Assembly (NCBI RefSeq): GCF_010731815.2
Contig: NZ_AP022593.1
Location: 1,426,001 to 1,490,000 of the forward strand
Origin: Mycolicibacterium arabiense
GTDB lineage: Bacteria; Actinomycetota; Actinomycetes; Mycobacteriales; Mycobacteriaceae
DNA length: 64,000 bases
Direction of reading: 5' to 3'
Shown: positions 36,688 to 46,067 of the stretch, one piece after another
How positions within the stretch are numbered: the first letter of the stretch is position 1
Layout: every line of letters starts with the position of its first letter
Notes under the pieces: generated by a model
Told to the model about the DNA's origin: nothing
Seen by the model: the letters and a program-made list of their open reading frames with translations, nothing else
Database searches by the model: none
Program-made: the position numbers and the translations under genes

Positions 36688-37179
36688 ATGCGGATTCTGA
36701 TGGCACTGCTGACGGTCGGGCTGGTCACCGCCCCTCCGGCAGCCGCCGACGACGGCCGGCTGGACTGGCCGCTGCGCCCACGTCCGGCGGTCGTGCGGGT
36801 GTTCGACGGGCCGAAACCCGACTGGAAGCCCGGCCACCGCGGCGTCGACCTAGCGGGCGTCGACGGTCAGACCGTGTATTCGGCCGCGCCGGGCACCGTG
36901 GTGTTCGCCGGCGAACTGGCCGGCCGGCCCGTGGTGTCGGTCGCACATCCGGGCGGGTTGCGGACGAGCTACGAACCCGTGCGGGCGACGGTCGGGCCGG
37001 GCGCGCTCGTCGGCGCGGGGACGCCGATCGGCCGACTGGCGGCGGGCCACTCCGGTTGCTCCGCGCCGGCATGCCTGCATTGGGGCGCGATGTGGGGTGC
37101 GGCGTCGCGGGCGGACTACGTCGACCCGCTCGGACTGCTGGTCACCACCCGGATCAGGCTCAAGCCGCTGCACCCGTGA
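36688..37179 (+). CDS. Secreted M23-family peptidase-like protein (LytM domain)
   Basis: A 163-aa protein with a signal peptide (ILMALLTVGLVTAPPAAADD) and one LytM/M23 domain. Zinc-site motifs: GHRGVDLAG (first His and Asp) and CLHWGAMWG (last His, HWG in place of HxH). The middle histidine is in GHSGCS. Two cysteines flank the last motif and may form a disulphide. Homologue of Rv2891 by position. Likely a cell-wall hydrolase or an inactive regulator of one. Confidence 0.88.
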   Translation: MRILMALLTVGLVTAPPAAADDGRLDWPLRPRPAVVRVFDGPKPDWKPGHRGVDLAGVDGQTVYSAAPGTVVFAGELAGRPVVSVAHPGGLRTSYEPVRATVGPGALVGAGTPIGRLAAGHSGCSAPACLHWGAMWGAASRADYVDPLGLLVTTRIRLKPLHP

Positions 37180-37248
37180 TTGAAGATCCCCGCGTTGCGG
37201 GAACACGTTCGCATGGTGATCGCAGCAGAGACACACCGCACCCGCCCC

Positions 37249-38181
37249 ATGAGGTTCGGGCTGACGACCGCACTTCCGCGTGGCCGCGAGTTCGCGGACT
37301 ACGCGGTGGCAGTCGAGAGCGTCGGGTTCGACGTCATGACGTTCGCGGACCACCTGGTCCCCACGATCTCGCCGTTCGTGGGCGCCACCACCGCCGCGAT
37401 CGCCACCACCCGGATGCACACCGGCACGCTGGTGCTCAACAACGACTTCCGGCACCCCGTCGAGGTCGCCAGGGAGACGGTGTCGCTGGCTGGGGTCTCG
37501 GGCGGGCGGTTCGAGCTGGGGATGGGCGCCGGCCACATGAAGCCCGAGTACGACGCGGCAGGACTGAAGTTCGACTGGAGCGGGACGCGGGTGGACCGGC
37601 TCGTCGAGTCGGTTGAAGTGGTCCGTGCGCTGCTGGCTGGGCATCCGGTCGACGTCTCCGGCGAGCACTACCAGGTGCACGCAGGCGCTGGGGAACTGGT
37701 GTCGCCGGCACCAAAGGACGTGCCATTGTTGATCGGCGGCAACGGAACTCGGGTGCTGCAGCTGGCCGGGGAGGTCGCCGACATCGCGGGCTTCGCGGGC
37801 ATCACGCACAGCCACGACGCGTCGCGGGTCACGCTGTCGCACTTCGACGATGCGGGCCTCGCCGAGCGCATCGCGGTGGTGCGCGAGGCGGCGGGCGACC
37901 GGTTCGAGGCGATCGAGCTGAACGCCCTGATCCAGTTCGTCGTTGCGACGTCCGACCGAGCGTCGGCGGCCTCGGAGCTCGCCGCGACGTTCAACGTCCC
38001 GTCCGGGCTCATCCTCGAATCGCCGTTCGTGCTGCTCGGCACCCACGACGAAATGGCCGAGACGCTCGTCGACCGGCAACGCCGATACGGGATCAGCTAC
38101 TGGACCGTGTTCGACGAAGTGCCGGGCCGCACGTCGGCGCTGCCCGACATGGCGAAGGTGATCGCGCTGCTGCGCGGCTAG
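37249..38181 (+). CDS. LLM-class F420-dependent oxidoreductase
   Basis: A 310-aa luciferase-like protein (start [12 protein letters not shown]). Blocks: [46 protein letters not shown] and [14 protein letters not shown]. It fits the Rv2893 group by position. Starts at 37,213 (ATG) or 37,180 (TTG, right after the M23 stop) are possible because none has a convincing ribosome site. Its 3' end overlaps the convergent xerC by 4 bp. Confidence 0.85.
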   Translation: MRFGLTTALPRGREFADYAVAVESVGFDVMTFADHLVPTISPFVGATTAAIATTRMHTGTLVLNNDFRHPVEVARETVSLAGVSGGRFELGMGAGHMKPEYDAAGLKFDWSGTRVDRLVESVEVVRALLAGHPVDVSGEHYQVHAGAGELVSPAPKDVPLLIGGNGTRVLQLAGEVADIAGFAGITHSHDASRVTLSHFDDAGLAERIAVVREAAGDRFEAIELNALIQFVVATSDRASAASELAATFNVPSGLILESPFVLLGTHDEMAETLVDRQRRYGISYWTVFDEVPGRTSALPDMAKVIALLRG

Positions 38182-39092
38182 GCGCGGGGATGAGCTTGAT
38201 CGTGCACGGCACGCAGGCGGGCGACGGTGACGTGGGTGTAGAGCTGCGTGGTGGCCAGATTCGAGTGACCGAGGATCTCTTGAACGACGCGCAGGTCCGC
38301 ACCGCCTTCGAGCAGATGCGTCGCCGCGCTGTGCCGCAGACCGTGCGGCCCGATGTCGGGCGCGCCGTCGACGGCCGCCATCGTCTGGTGCACCACGGTG
38401 CGCGCCTGGCGCGGGTCGATGCGCCCGCCGCGCGCCCCGAGAAGCAGTGCAGCGCCGGAGGATTGGGTGGCCAGCGACGGCCTGCCGTCCGATAACCACG
38501 CCTGCGTTGCGCGCAGAGCGGGTTCGCCGAACGGTACGGTGCGCTGCTTGTCGCCCTTGCCGAGGACCCGAACCAGCCGACGCGAGGTGTCGACGTCGTC
38601 GACGTCGAGGCCGCACAGTTCGCTGACGCGGATGCCCGTCGCGTAGAGCATCTCGACGATCAGCCGGTCGCGCAGCGCCAGCGGATCACCCTGCTGCGCA
38701 CCGGAATCAAAGGCGTCCATGGCGTCGCGCGCCTGATCCTGTCGAAGCACCGCCGGCAGCGTGCGGTGTGCGCGCGGCACCTGCAGGCGAGTTGCCGGGT
38801 CGACGTCCATCAGCCCCCGCCGCGATGCCCATGCCGTGAACGTCTTGACAGCGGAGGTGCGGCGCGACAACGTGGTTCGCGCTGCCCCCGCCGCCGCCTG
38901 AGCCGACAGCCACGACCGCAGCAGCGGCAGCGTGAGGTCGGACGGCTTGGCATCGGGCCTGCGCTGCTCGACGAACCCGAACAGCGACCTCAGGTCACCC
39001 AGGTATGCGCGCCGGGTGTGCTCGGAGCGCCCGCACTGCAGCGCGAGGTACTCGTCGAACTCCTCGAGTACGGCGGTCACGTACGGCGTCAC
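38178..39092 (-). CDS. xerC: Tyrosine recombinase XerC
   Basis: A 304-aa recombinase resolving chromosome dimers at dif with XerD. The SAM-like N domain begins at [19 protein letters not shown]. Catalytic residues: Arg in [13 protein letters not shown], Lys in [35 protein letters not shown] and the nucleophile in LYTHV. Start GTG ([12 protein letters not shown]). The open frame upstream runs through the palindromic repeat and is not coding. Equivalent to Rv2894c. Confidence 0.95.
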   Translation of the reverse strand: MTPYVTAVLEEFDEYLALQCGRSEHTRRAYLGDLRSLFGFVEQRRPDAKPSDLTLPLLRSWLSAQAAAGAARTTLSRRTSAVKTFTAWASRRGLMDVDPATRLQVPRAHRTLPAVLRQDQARDAMDAFDSGAQQGDPLALRDRLIVEMLYATGIRVSELCGLDVDDVDTSRRLVRVLGKGDKQRTVPFGEPALRATQAWLSDGRPSLATQSSGAALLLGARGGRIDPRQARTVVHQTMAAVDGAPDIGPHGLRHSAATHLLEGGADLRVVQEILGHSNLATTQLYTHVTVARLRAVHDQAHPRA

Positions 39093-39173
39093 GCGTCCAC
39101 CGTGGCAGAGTCGGGTCGCGCGGTCGTCCCGGCACTCGCGGGCGTGACGCTTTCGATACCTGCCATCTTTTCC

Positions 39174-39235
39174 CGCGAGCGTGCGTGTCTGCGGGCGACA
39201 CGCCGGTCGGGAACGGGAGTTCGCGCACGCTCGCG
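39174..39235. repeat. Dispersed palindromic repeat, copy 4
   Basis: Perfect 12-bp outer arms; inner GTGTC...GACAC and GAAC...GTTC arms kept. Its last base directly abuts the stop codon of the downstream-reading hydroxy-acid dehydrogenase gene, and it sits 80 bp upstream of xerC. Confidence 0.85.
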
Positions 39236-40396
39236 CTAGTGGACGGGCCGCAGCGACTCCGGGGTCAGGTCGGCGAGCGACGGATAGCCGTCGATGCCCA
39301 TGATCAGATCGGCCTCGGCGAGCAGCGATCGCAGCACGTGCACCACGCCGTCGGTGCCGCCGAGGGCCATGCCGTACGCGTACGGCCGCCCGACGCCCAC
39401 GGCCGTGGCGCCGAGCGCGAGCGCCTTCACGATGTCGGCGCCGCTGCGGATGCCCGAGTCGAACAGCACGGGCACGTCGCCGGACGCGTCGACCACTGCG
39501 GGCAAGCAGTCGATCGCGGGAAGCCCGCCATTGGCCTGCCTGCCACCGTGGTTGGAGCAGTAGATGCCGTCGACTCCCCCGTCGATCGCGCGCCGGGCAT
39601 CGTCGGGATGTTGGATCCCCTTGACCAGTAGCGGGAGCTTGGTCAGCGACCGCAGCCACGGCAGGTCGTCCCACGACAGCGAGTTGCCGAACGTCGAAAC
39701 CCACTGCAGGACAGCACCTTGCGGGTTGTCCTCCGGCGACTGCGCCAGGCGCGAACGGAACACCGGATCGCTGGTGTAGTTCGACAGGCAGTGTCCACGC
39801 AGCTGCGGGAAGTTCGAGGTGGACAGGTCGCGCGGCCGCCAGCCGGGCACCCAGGTGTCGAGGGTCACGATGACGCCCTTGTACCCAGCGGCCTCGGCGC
39901 GGTGCACCAGGCTCGCGGCCAGGTCGCGGTCCTTGGGCGTGTACAGCTGGAAGAACCCGGGTGTGTCGCCGAACTCGGCGGCCACGTCTTCGAGCGGGTC
40001 GGCCGTCAGCGTGGACACGACCAACGGCACCCCGGTGCGCGCTGCGGCCCGAGCGGCGGCCAGGTCGCCGTGCCCGTCCTGCGCGCAGATGCCGATGACC
40101 CCGATCGGTGCCATGAAAACCGGCGACGGGAGCTTCAGACCGAACAGGTCGACGGCGAGGTCGCGCTCGGTGGCGCCGACGAACATCCGCGGCATCAGGC
40201 CCCAGCGCTCGAACGCCGTGGCGTTGACCCGTTGCGTCCGTTCGTCTCCCGAGCCGCCCGCCACGTAGGACCAGACCGACGGCGGCATCGCGGCCTCGGC
40301 CTTCGCCTCCAGTTCCGCGAAGGACATCGGCAGCGACGGCACGATGCCGGACAGGCCCTGTAGGTAGATCTCGAGCTGATAGTCACCGAACGCCAT
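39236..40396 (-). CDS. FMN-dependent alpha-hydroxy-acid dehydrogenase (lactate-oxidase-like)
   Basis: A 386-aa FMN enzyme of the lactate/mandelate/glycolate oxidase family. The active-site block is [17 protein letters not shown], the N-terminal FMN region is [20 protein letters not shown], and [18 protein letters not shown] is the phosphate-binding strand. Oxidises a 2-hydroxy acid to the 2-oxo acid. Neither an M. tuberculosis equivalent at this position nor a membrane anchor is seen, so a cytosolic oxidase or dehydrogenase is likely. It is inserted between xerC and viuB. Confidence 0.9.
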   Translation of the reverse strand: MAFGDYQLEIYLQGLSGIVPSLPMSFAELEAKAEAAMPPSVWSYVAGGSGDERTQRVNATAFERWGLMPRMFVGATERDLAVDLFGLKLPSPVFMAPIGVIGICAQDGHGDLAAARAAARTGVPLVVSTLTADPLEDVAAEFGDTPGFFQLYTPKDRDLAASLVHRAEAAGYKGVIVTLDTWVPGWRPRDLSTSNFPQLRGHCLSNYTSDPVFRSRLAQSPEDNPQGAVLQWVSTFGNSLSWDDLPWLRSLTKLPLLVKGIQHPDDARRAIDGGVDGIYCSNHGGRQANGGLPAIDCLPAVVDASGDVPVLFDSGIRSGADIVKALALGATAVGVGRPYAYGMALGGTDGVVHVLRSLLAEADLIMGIDGYPSLADLTPESLRPVH

Positions 40397-40419
40397 GGCT
40401 TCAGCGTGCCAGCCCGGCG

Positions 40420-41271
40420 TCAGTCGCCGGCTTGCGCCTCCGCCTTGGCGAGTTCGGCCTTCCACTGCCGGAAGGTCTCCTCGGTGCGGCCGCGGCGCCA
40501 GTACCCCGAGATCGACGCCCACTTCGCGTCGACGCCGCGCTCCTTGCGGATGTATCCGCGCAGGTTGTGCATGACGGCCTGGGCCTCGCCGTGGATGAAC
40601 ACCTGCGGCTGGCCCGCCAACCACGGTGTCTCCTTGACGGCGGCGATGATCGGTGCGTGGTCGCCCGCGTGATCCTCGGGCACCAGATCGGCACGGCCAC
40701 CTCGGTAGACCCAGCGGACCTGCACCTTCTCGGGCGCGGTCAGTTCGATCTCGTCGTCCGGGCCGCTGACCTCGATGTAGGCGAAGCCGCAGGCGTCGGC
40801 GGGCATGGCCTCGAGCGCGGCGCTGATCGCAGGCAAGCCGGCCTCGTCGCCGGCGAGCAGGTGCCAGTCGGCGGCCGGGTCGGGAGCGTATGCGCCGCTC
40901 GGACCCATGAGGTACGCGGGCTGGCCCGGCTGAGCCGCCGCGGCCCACGGTCCGGCCACCCCGAGTTCGCCGTGGACGACGAAGTCGATGGCGATCTCGC
41001 GACGCTCCGGATCCGTGCGGCGCACGGTGTAGGTGCGCACGACCGGACGGTGTTCCTCGGGCAAATCGTTGAAGCTGTCGAGCGTGAGGGGTTTCGGTAG
41101 CGCGCTGACGTCGACGTCGTTGCGCGGGATCACGAGCTTGACGTACGAGTCGGTGTATTCGTTCGGCGTGAAGGTGTCGAAACCGGGGCCGCCGAGCACC
41201 AGCCGGATCATGTGGGGCGTCAGCTGCTCGCTGCGCACCACCTCGAACGTGTGGATCGGGCGCCCTGCCAC
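40420..41271 (-). CDS. viuB: Siderophore-interacting protein (ferric-siderophore reductase, ViuB family)
   Basis: A 283-aa FAD/NADPH-type flavoprotein releasing iron from ferric siderophores. FAD domain: [10 protein letters not shown], then [16 protein letters not shown] and [10 protein letters not shown]-terminal SIP domain: [17 protein letters not shown] and [17 protein letters not shown] chose the GTG with GGGAGG six bases upstream, giving the usual family length. Corresponds to Rv2895c. Not preceded by an obvious IdeR box. Confidence 0.92.
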   Translation of the reverse strand: MAGRPIHTFEVVRSEQLTPHMIRLVLGGPGFDTFTPNEYTDSYVKLVIPRNDVDVSALPKPLTLDSFNDLPEEHRPVVRTYTVRRTDPERREIAIDFVVHGELGVAGPWAAAAQPGQPAYLMGPSGAYAPDPAADWHLLAGDEAGLPAISAALEAMPADACGFAYIEVSGPDDEIELTAPEKVQVRWVYRGGRADLVPEDHAGDHAPIIAAVKETPWLAGQPQVFIHGEAQAVMHNLRGYIRKERGVDAKWASISGYWRRGRTEETFRQWKAELAKAEAQAGD

Positions 41272-41355
41272 TCGTACCTCCCTGTCACGAAGCCGCTTGC
41301 CAGCCGCGATGTCGTCTGTCCCGACTATACGAGCGCACACGAGCGCTCCGGTGGG

Positions 41356-42513
41356 CTACCGCACGTCGGCCCCCGTGCGCCGAGCCAACTGCCACCGGCC
41401 CTGGTGGCGCGTCACCAGGCCGGCGAGTTCGAGGGTCGCCAGCGGGCCAAGGAGCTGCGTGGCGGGAACACCGGCGGCTTCGGCGAGCTGGTCGACGGTC
41501 CTGGCGGCGCGCGCGGGAAACGCCTCGTAGGCCCGCCGCTCGGCGTCGCTCAACACGTCGAGCGGTGTCGTCGGATGCTCCGGTTCGGACTCGAATTCGC
41601 CCATTCGACCGACGTATTCGACGAGGTCGGCTGCACGGGTCACGAGGTTGGCGCCGTCGCGCAGCAGTACGTGGCAGCCGGCCGACGCAGCCGACGTCAC
41701 CGGACCGGGCACCGCGCAGACGGGCCGCCCCAGTGCCTTGGCCCACGCCGCCGTGCTCGCGGCACCGCTGCGCAGCCCGGCCTCCACGACGACCGTTGCG
41801 CCGCTGCACGCGGCGACCAGGCGGTTGCGCGCAAGGAATCGGTGGCGCGCCGGTCGTACGCCGGGTGGGTACTCGGTCAGCAGGAGACCCTGCTCACCGA
41901 TCCGACGCAGCATCGTCTCGTGACCCTTCGGATAGAACACGTCGATGCCTCCGGCCAGCACCGCGGCCGTGAGCCCCTCACACGCCAGAGTGGTGCGGTG
42001 TGCGACGCCGTCGATGCCGTAGGCGCCGCCCGACACGACGGCGACGTCCCGCTCGACGAGCCCTGCGGCGAAGTCGGAGGCGACGTGTTCGCCGTACGCG
42101 CTGGCGGCACGGGTGCCGACGACTGCGCAGGCCCGTTCGGTCACGTCGACGAGCCGTTCGGGACCGATCGCCCACAGCACCATCGGTGGCTGGGTCTGCG
42201 CCCGTGGACGTCCCGTCGCGCCGTGGAAGGCCCCGAAAGCGAGGTGCGGCCACTCCGCGCACCCCGGTGTCAGCAACCGTCCACCGCATCGTGCGAGCAA
42301 GTCCAAATCCTCGTCGGCGCAGTCCATCTCGCGACGCGCCGCGGTGAGTGACAGCAGGCCGTCCTCGACGTCACCCCGTCGGACCAGATCTGCCGCCTCG
42401 ATCGGACCGACGTCGGCCACTAGATCGGCCAAGTCGGCGCACGGCGGCTCGGCAACGCGTGACAGGTACGCCCAGGCCCGCGCTTCCTCCTGGATCAGTT
42501 CGCCGCCGGTCAT
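41356..42513 (-). CDS. dprA: DNA-processing protein A
   Basis: A 385-aa protein that loads RecA on incoming single-stranded DNA during natural transformation. The Rossmann (SMF) domain holds CAVVGTRAASAYGEHVASD, GGAYGIDGVAH and ARNRLVAACSGATVVVEAGL. A C-terminal winged-helix domain follows (residues about 320-380). The ATG overlaps the TGA of the separated yifB 3' part (ATGA), as in intact mycobacterial yraN-yifB-dprA operons. Because the element lies upstream, dprA is now cut off from the yifB promoter. Confidence 0.93.
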   Translation of the reverse strand: MTGGELIQEEARAWAYLSRVAEPPCADLADLVADVGPIEAADLVRRGDVEDGLLSLTAARREMDCADEDLDLLARCGGRLLTPGCAEWPHLAFGAFHGATGRPRAQTQPPMVLWAIGPERLVDVTERACAVVGTRAASAYGEHVASDFAAGLVERDVAVVSGGAYGIDGVAHRTTLACEGLTAAVLAGGIDVFYPKGHETMLRRIGEQGLLLTEYPPGVRPARHRFLARNRLVAACSGATVVVEAGLRSGAASTAAWAKALGRPVCAVPGPVTSAASAGCHVLLRDGANLVTRAADLVEYVGRMGEFESEPEHPTTPLDVLSDAERRAYEAFPARAARTVDQLAEAAGVPATQLLGPLATLELAGLVTRHQGRWQLARRTGADVR

Positions 42514-42605
42514 CGCGTCGACCCCGCGCCGCGGAAGCTGAGCGCCGTGGTGACCTCGTCCAGCCCCGGCGAGGTCAGACCGCCCAGGTCGGCCAGCGTC
42601 CACGC
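42510..42605 (-). pseudogene. yifB: yifB/comM 3' fragment (last 30 codons) beyond attR
   Basis: Reading from the GCGTG core, the frame gives WTLADLGGLTSPGLDEV then TTALSFRGAGSTR and a stop. This is the conserved C terminus of the magnesium-chelatase-like ATPase YifB. Joined to the 474-codon 5' part beyond the other element end it makes one 504-aa protein in frame. The stop overlaps the dprA start. Confidence 0.92.
42601..42605 (-). other. attR core of the satellite
   Basis: Minus-strand context GTACGCGGTGGCGTGGACG. To the right of the core (in gene sense) is yifB; to the left is element DNA, the left arm of attP. Confidence 0.75.
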
Positions 42606-42632
42606 CACCGCGTACACGCGCTGATCGCAGAG

Positions 42633-43433
42633 CTAGGGCACTCCAATGTGGCGCGGCAAACGTCGCGCCGACGACCTTAGGCTCAGGTTGTGCGGGACAA
42701 CGATGCAATTGACTCCGAACTGAGGTTGGTCGCGGCGGTACGCCGAACCTGCGCGGAGATGGGCGGCGGCATGCCGTCGACCGCCGTGCTCGACGGACTG
42801 CTGGACGAGCGCAACGCCGGCAGCCGCGTCATTGTGAGCGCCGGGATCGACGGCCGGCCAGCCGCCGGCGAACACTGAACACCACACGCCGCGCCTGAGC
42901 CGGTAGAGCTTGAATCCACGCAAGACCAGCGGCCCAGCGCCAGCCTCAAACTCGCGGACAAGCGGCCGGCCTTCAGTGACGATCCGAGTAAGGGTGCGCC
43001 GCTCATCATCGATCGACGTCGGAGCCGGATTTCTTAGCAACTGTAGAAACGTGTACATCTTGAACTCGGCGGCTGTCAGAGCTGCGGCCATCTCGAAGTC
43101 AGGGATGACCATCTGAGCGGCTTTCAGGGACCGATCGAGTCGCCCCGTCGCGGCGCTAACGCGATCGCTTGCTGCTGGCCCGATGGCGGACTGATCGACT
43201 CGGCCGTCGAGATAGCCGGCGATGTTGTCGAGGAACATGTTGACCTCGGTCAGCCACGTCACCGTCTGCTCGTTTAGGTCGATGACGGCCGACTGCCGGA
43301 GTTGTCGGCGACCGGCGCGGGTGCTCGACCGAGCGACCCACAAAGTCACCCCCACGGCTACGAAGGCGGCGATCGTCGGCCAGTCCCACTCATGAACGGC
43401 CTGCACTGCGAAGTTCCACAGATGATCGAGCAT
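42633..43433 (-). CDS. Membrane-anchored cargo protein A (unknown function)
   Basis: Up to 266 residues. One N-terminal hydrophobic helix (TIAAFVAVGVTLWVARSS) is followed by a basic stop-transfer and a mostly helical cytoplasmic part (WLTEVNMFLDNIAGYLDGRV, then LRNPAPTSIDDERRTL). I do not recognise the family. The last 75 or so residues look unlike protein and lie opposite the plus-strand small gene, so the true 3' end may be altered. It shares its architecture (one helix, then an alpha-helical domain with repeated acidic/basic segments) with the next gene. It is the gene nearest attR, the usual place for cargo. Confidence 0.55.
   Translation of the reverse strand: MLDHLWNFAVQAVHEWDWPTIAAFVAVGVTLWVARSSTRAGRRQLRQSAVIDLNEQTVTWLTEVNMFLDNIAGYLDGRVDQSAIGPAASDRVSAATGRLDRSLKAAQMVIPDFEMAAALTAAEFKMYTFLQLLRNPAPTSIDDERRTLTRIVTEGRPLVREFEAGAGPLVLRGFKLYRLRRGVWCSVFAGGWPAVDPGAHNDAAAGVALVQQSVEHGGRRHAAAHLRAGSAYRRDQPQFGVNCIVVPHNLSLRSSARRLPRHIGVP
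42690..42878 (+). CDS. Small protein beside attR, probably leaderless (unknown)
   Basis: A 62-aa frame starting GTG: RDNDAIDSELRLVAAVRRTC then a short helix (STAVLDGLLDERNAG). Composition is that of a soluble helical protein, unlike the antisense frame. TAGGCT, a good -10, ends six bases before the GTG, so the transcript would begin at the start codon. It is the only plus-strand gene of the element. Function unknown; a regulator or antitoxin-sized partner of cargo protein A are both possible. Confidence 0.5.
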   Translation: MRDNDAIDSELRLVAAVRRTCAEMGGGMPSTAVLDGLLDERNAGSRVIVSAGIDGRPAAGEH

Positions 43434-43503
43434 GATGCGATTGAACAGCAGCGGATTCGGCCATGGCGCTCAACGTCGCCGCGACCATGCTGTGGCGAAG
43501 TTT

Positions 43504-44142
43504 CTAGGTGTTTGGCTCGGCCGGCGGTTTCGGGTTCCGCGTGCGGAGTTGGTCAGCTAGCTGTCTCTGCGCTGCCTGCCGGCGTCGCTTATTCCGACGC
43601 GTCTCGGCAGGGGTTATCCGATCGTTCGCCGTCCGCACAAGCGCGGTCATCGCGACGCGTAGCTGTCCGGCTTGTGCTTCGAGTTCCGCATTCAATTCCT
43701 CGATCCTGTCGATGCTGGAAGCGACCGTTTCGTCGTTGAGTAAGGCGTAGAACTGCTCGAACTCGGCCGCGGCGGCAACCATGGCTTGCCAGCACTGCGC
43801 GTCGACAACGGTGAGACTGCCAACCTCTAGAGCGCCGCGCAGGTTCAGCATTGCGACAGCGTGCGCGCGTTCCACTTCGCGGATCTCGGCGTGCATCGCT
43901 TGCAGGGTTTCGGCATTTTGTTGCCGTGTCGCCTCAAGGAGTTCTGCCAGCGCGCGGCGCCAGTTGAATCCGCGCAGCTGAAGCTCGTGGCCGGCGGCGA
44001 TGATTTCGCCGATCGCGTGCCGTTGGGGGGCTCGGTAAGCGTCAACGACTCGACGTTGCTCGCGCGCCCAGTTCAGACCGAAAGTCACGATGCCGCCGAG
44101 CGCGCCGCTTCCGACGTACGGCAGAACCTGTGTCCATGCCAT
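43504..44142 (-). CDS. Membrane-anchored cargo protein B (unknown function)
   Basis: A 212-aa protein: hydrophobic helix near the N terminus (VLPYVGSGALGGIVTFGLNW), then a long predicted helical/coiled region with many heptad-like Leu/Ala positions (LLEATRQQNAETLQAMHAEI) and a very basic C-terminal end. Family not recognised. The ATG overlaps the stop of the upstream 78-aa gene (TGATG). Same layout as cargo protein A, suggesting a pair that forms an envelope-anchored complex (inference). Confidence 0.7.
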   Translation of the reverse strand: MAWTQVLPYVGSGALGGIVTFGLNWAREQRRVVDAYRAPQRHAIGEIIAAGHELQLRGFNWRRALAELLEATRQQNAETLQAMHAEIREVERAHAVAMLNLRGALEVGSLTVVDAQCWQAMVAAAAEFEQFYALLNDETVASSIDRIEELNAELEAQAGQLRVAMTALVRTANDRITPAETRRNKRRRQAAQRQLADQLRTRNPKPPAEPNT

Positions 44143-44378
44143 CAGCGTTCTTGTCGGTAGCGCTGCATCGCAGGCCCGGTGTCGATCCGAACGCGCAGCA
44201 TCCGCTCGTACCCGCGCATCCACAACATTGCCAGGGTCAGCGATCGGCCGGCATAGGGGTTGGGGTCACCTGGTTCGGCCAGTGATCCCTCGTAGAGCGC
44301 GTAGGTGTACTCCGCCCGCCTGGACACCAGCCAAGCATGCAGGGGCGCGCAGGCGAATCGTCGGACCCACGCCGACAA
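44142..44378 (-). CDS. Hypothetical protein downstream of terminase
   Basis: 78 aa, TTG start 10 bases beyond the terminase stop. Contains WMRGYERMLRVRID and a Tyr-rich middle (AEYTYALYEGSLAEPGDP). No motif known to me. Coupled to membrane protein B by an overlapping stop/start, so it belongs to the same cargo unit or is a small packaging accessory. Confidence 0.55.
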   Translation of the reverse strand: MSAWVRRFACAPLHAWLVSRRAEYTYALYEGSLAEPGDPNPYAGRSLTLAMLWMRGYERMLRVRIDTGPAMQRYRQER

Positions 44379-44388
44379 CGGGCGGCGA

Positions 44389-45795
44389 TTACAAGAGGAT
44401 CACCTCGCGTGTCCCCGACCCGCCACCCAGTGGCCGGGCTGGCCTGACACAGTCGACACCCCACAGCGCCAGCGACGCCGCGATCAGCACCGAGGATCCT
44501 GGGGCCTTGCGATCCCATCCGAAGGCTTGGCTGCTGAGCATCGGGCGCTGCTTGGCGCCTAGCACAGCCCGAGTCAACTCAACCTGACCGCGGTGGACCA
44601 TGGTGCCGTCGGTGACCGCATCAGAGAAGATGCCGGCGGCGATCGCGACCTCCCGGTGACCGACCAACGTCGGCCGGACCCGCGCCGCCCGCCAGTCAAG
44701 TTCGCTCAATGCGCCCCGCTCATCCACTACGACAGCGCGCACCTTCGCCCCGAGATGCGCCGCCACCCAGCCGGGCATCCACGTCACACCGGGCTGGGTC
44801 ACGTACCACTCGACGTGTAGCCGGCCATCAGCACGCCGGCCCGCGACGCACACCGTGGCAGTGTCCCTCGACGGTGCGGCGTCCACCCCGATCGCCACGT
44901 CGGTCACCGGCACCGACGCCGGATCCTTCAGCGTCTCCCACGCGACCGCATCGAAGACCTGGTCGCCGCCACCATGCGGAACCCACATCGACAACCGCTC
45001 GGCCCGGAAGGTGTCCGGCGGCAGGACCGCGCGGTCATCGACGATCGCCTGGATCGGGACGCGGCCCGTGGCGACCGCAGGGTTCACCCTCACCCAAACG
45101 TGGCGATCGTCGATGTCGTCGCCATACTCAGCCGACCACTCAGCCCAGCCGAGACGCGGGTTCAACCCGTTGTGCGCGGACTTTCGAAGCGTCACGAAAA
45201 CCTCGGAGTCGTGCCACGGGCCCGGCGCCGTCCCGAAGAACAACGACTGGCTGCGCGGGCGTGAGAACACCGTTGGCTGAAGCGCGGCGACCTCCGCGGC
45301 CGGCAAGTCCTCTGCCTCGTCGATCACCAACCGGTCGATCGCCAGGCTGCGGCCGGTCGACGCCGAGCGGGTCGAGAACGCGATCCGGGCGCCGGTGTCG
45401 AGTTCCACGTACTCGGCGCCGATCATCTGCGAGTGCCGGCGCACCCGGCGTACGAGATCCTGGTCGGACTGAATCACCGACCACAACCGGCGGAACGCAT
45501 CCGAGGACGCCTTCACGTTGTGCGCGGTGTGCAAGATCTGCTCGCCGAGCTCGAAGAGCCCGAACAGCTCCAGCGCGAGCAGGATCTCACCCTTTCCGTT
45601 CTGGCGACCGACGACCAAACCGGCCTGCGAACACACCCACCCTCCACCAGACTCCCGGAGGATGGCGCGCACGATGCCCTGCTGCCAATGGTCCAAGGTG
45701 ACGCCGTACCCGGCAGCAAGGTCGACGCAGTCTTGCCCCGTCGCCTCGTCGCCATCGGGCCACGTCTCGAAGGTTGGCGACGTCGTGCTCGTCAC
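44389..45795 (-). CDS. Phage terminase large subunit
   Basis: A 468-aa packaging motor. ATPase half: Walker A-like VGRQNGKGE, Walker B LVIDEAEDL and the coupling motif LFFGTAPGP. Nuclease half of RNase H type: IGVDAAPSRDTATVCVAG gives the first catalytic aspartate; later acidic positions are in AVVVDERGAL and AIAAGIFSDAVTDG. Length and both halves are complete, so it may be active. GTG start overlapping the small subunit stop (GTGA). A complete large terminase without portal or capsid genes is the most unusual part of this element. Confidence 0.9.
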   Translation of the reverse strand: MTSTTSPTFETWPDGDEATGQDCVDLAAGYGVTLDHWQQGIVRAILRESGGGWVCSQAGLVVGRQNGKGEILLALELFGLFELGEQILHTAHNVKASSDAFRRLWSVIQSDQDLVRRVRRHSQMIGAEYVELDTGARIAFSTRSASTGRSLAIDRLVIDEAEDLPAAEVAALQPTVFSRPRSQSLFFGTAPGPWHDSEVFVTLRKSAHNGLNPRLGWAEWSAEYGDDIDDRHVWVRVNPAVATGRVPIQAIVDDRAVLPPDTFRAERLSMWVPHGGGDQVFDAVAWETLKDPASVPVTDVAIGVDAAPSRDTATVCVAGRRADGRLHVEWYVTQPGVTWMPGWVAAHLGAKVRAVVVDERGALSELDWRAARVRPTLVGHREVAIAAGIFSDAVTDGTMVHRGQVELTRAVLGAKQRPMLSSQAFGWDRKAPGSSVLIAASLALWGVDCVRPARPLGGGSGTREVILL

Positions 45796-46067
45796 GCGCC
45801 GCGCTTTCGGCGACGAGCAGCAATCTCGTCCAGCGTGGACGCCGTACCGGATTTCGGTGCGCCGGCCTTCGGTGCCGGCGCTGTCTTGGCCAGCTCAGCC
45901 ACTACGATCCGGTACTCGCGGGACGCCGCGACGACGTCACGCGGCGTCGTCTTGGGATCGTTCACGATCGCCTCCAGGCGGGTGCGCAGCAGCTCCAGGC
46001 GGCCCCGATCGGTGCTCGGCCGGCGCCTCCTGGTGGGCTTAGCCGGCGCCTTCTTTGCTGGGGTCAC
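45792..46067 (-). CDS. Putative terminase small subunit
   Basis: A 91-aa very basic protein: a Lys/Pro/Ala-rich start (AKKAPAKPTRRRRPS), then a helical segment RLELLRTRLEAIVNDPKTTP and DVVAASREYRIVVAELAK. Size, charge, position before and overlap with the large subunit fit a DNA-recognising small terminase of actinophage type. GGAGG seven bases before the GTG start. No stronger motif is visible. Confidence 0.75.
   Translation of the reverse strand: MTPAKKAPAKPTRRRRPSTDRGRLELLRTRLEAIVNDPKTTPRDVVAASREYRIVVAELAKTAPAPKAGAPKSGTASTLDEIAARRRKRGA

Noticed and set aside
39093..39704. Long upstream extension of xerC
   Set aside because: It runs through repeat copy 4 and the 3' part of the hydroxy-acid dehydrogenase gene; XerC has a complete N domain from the GTG.
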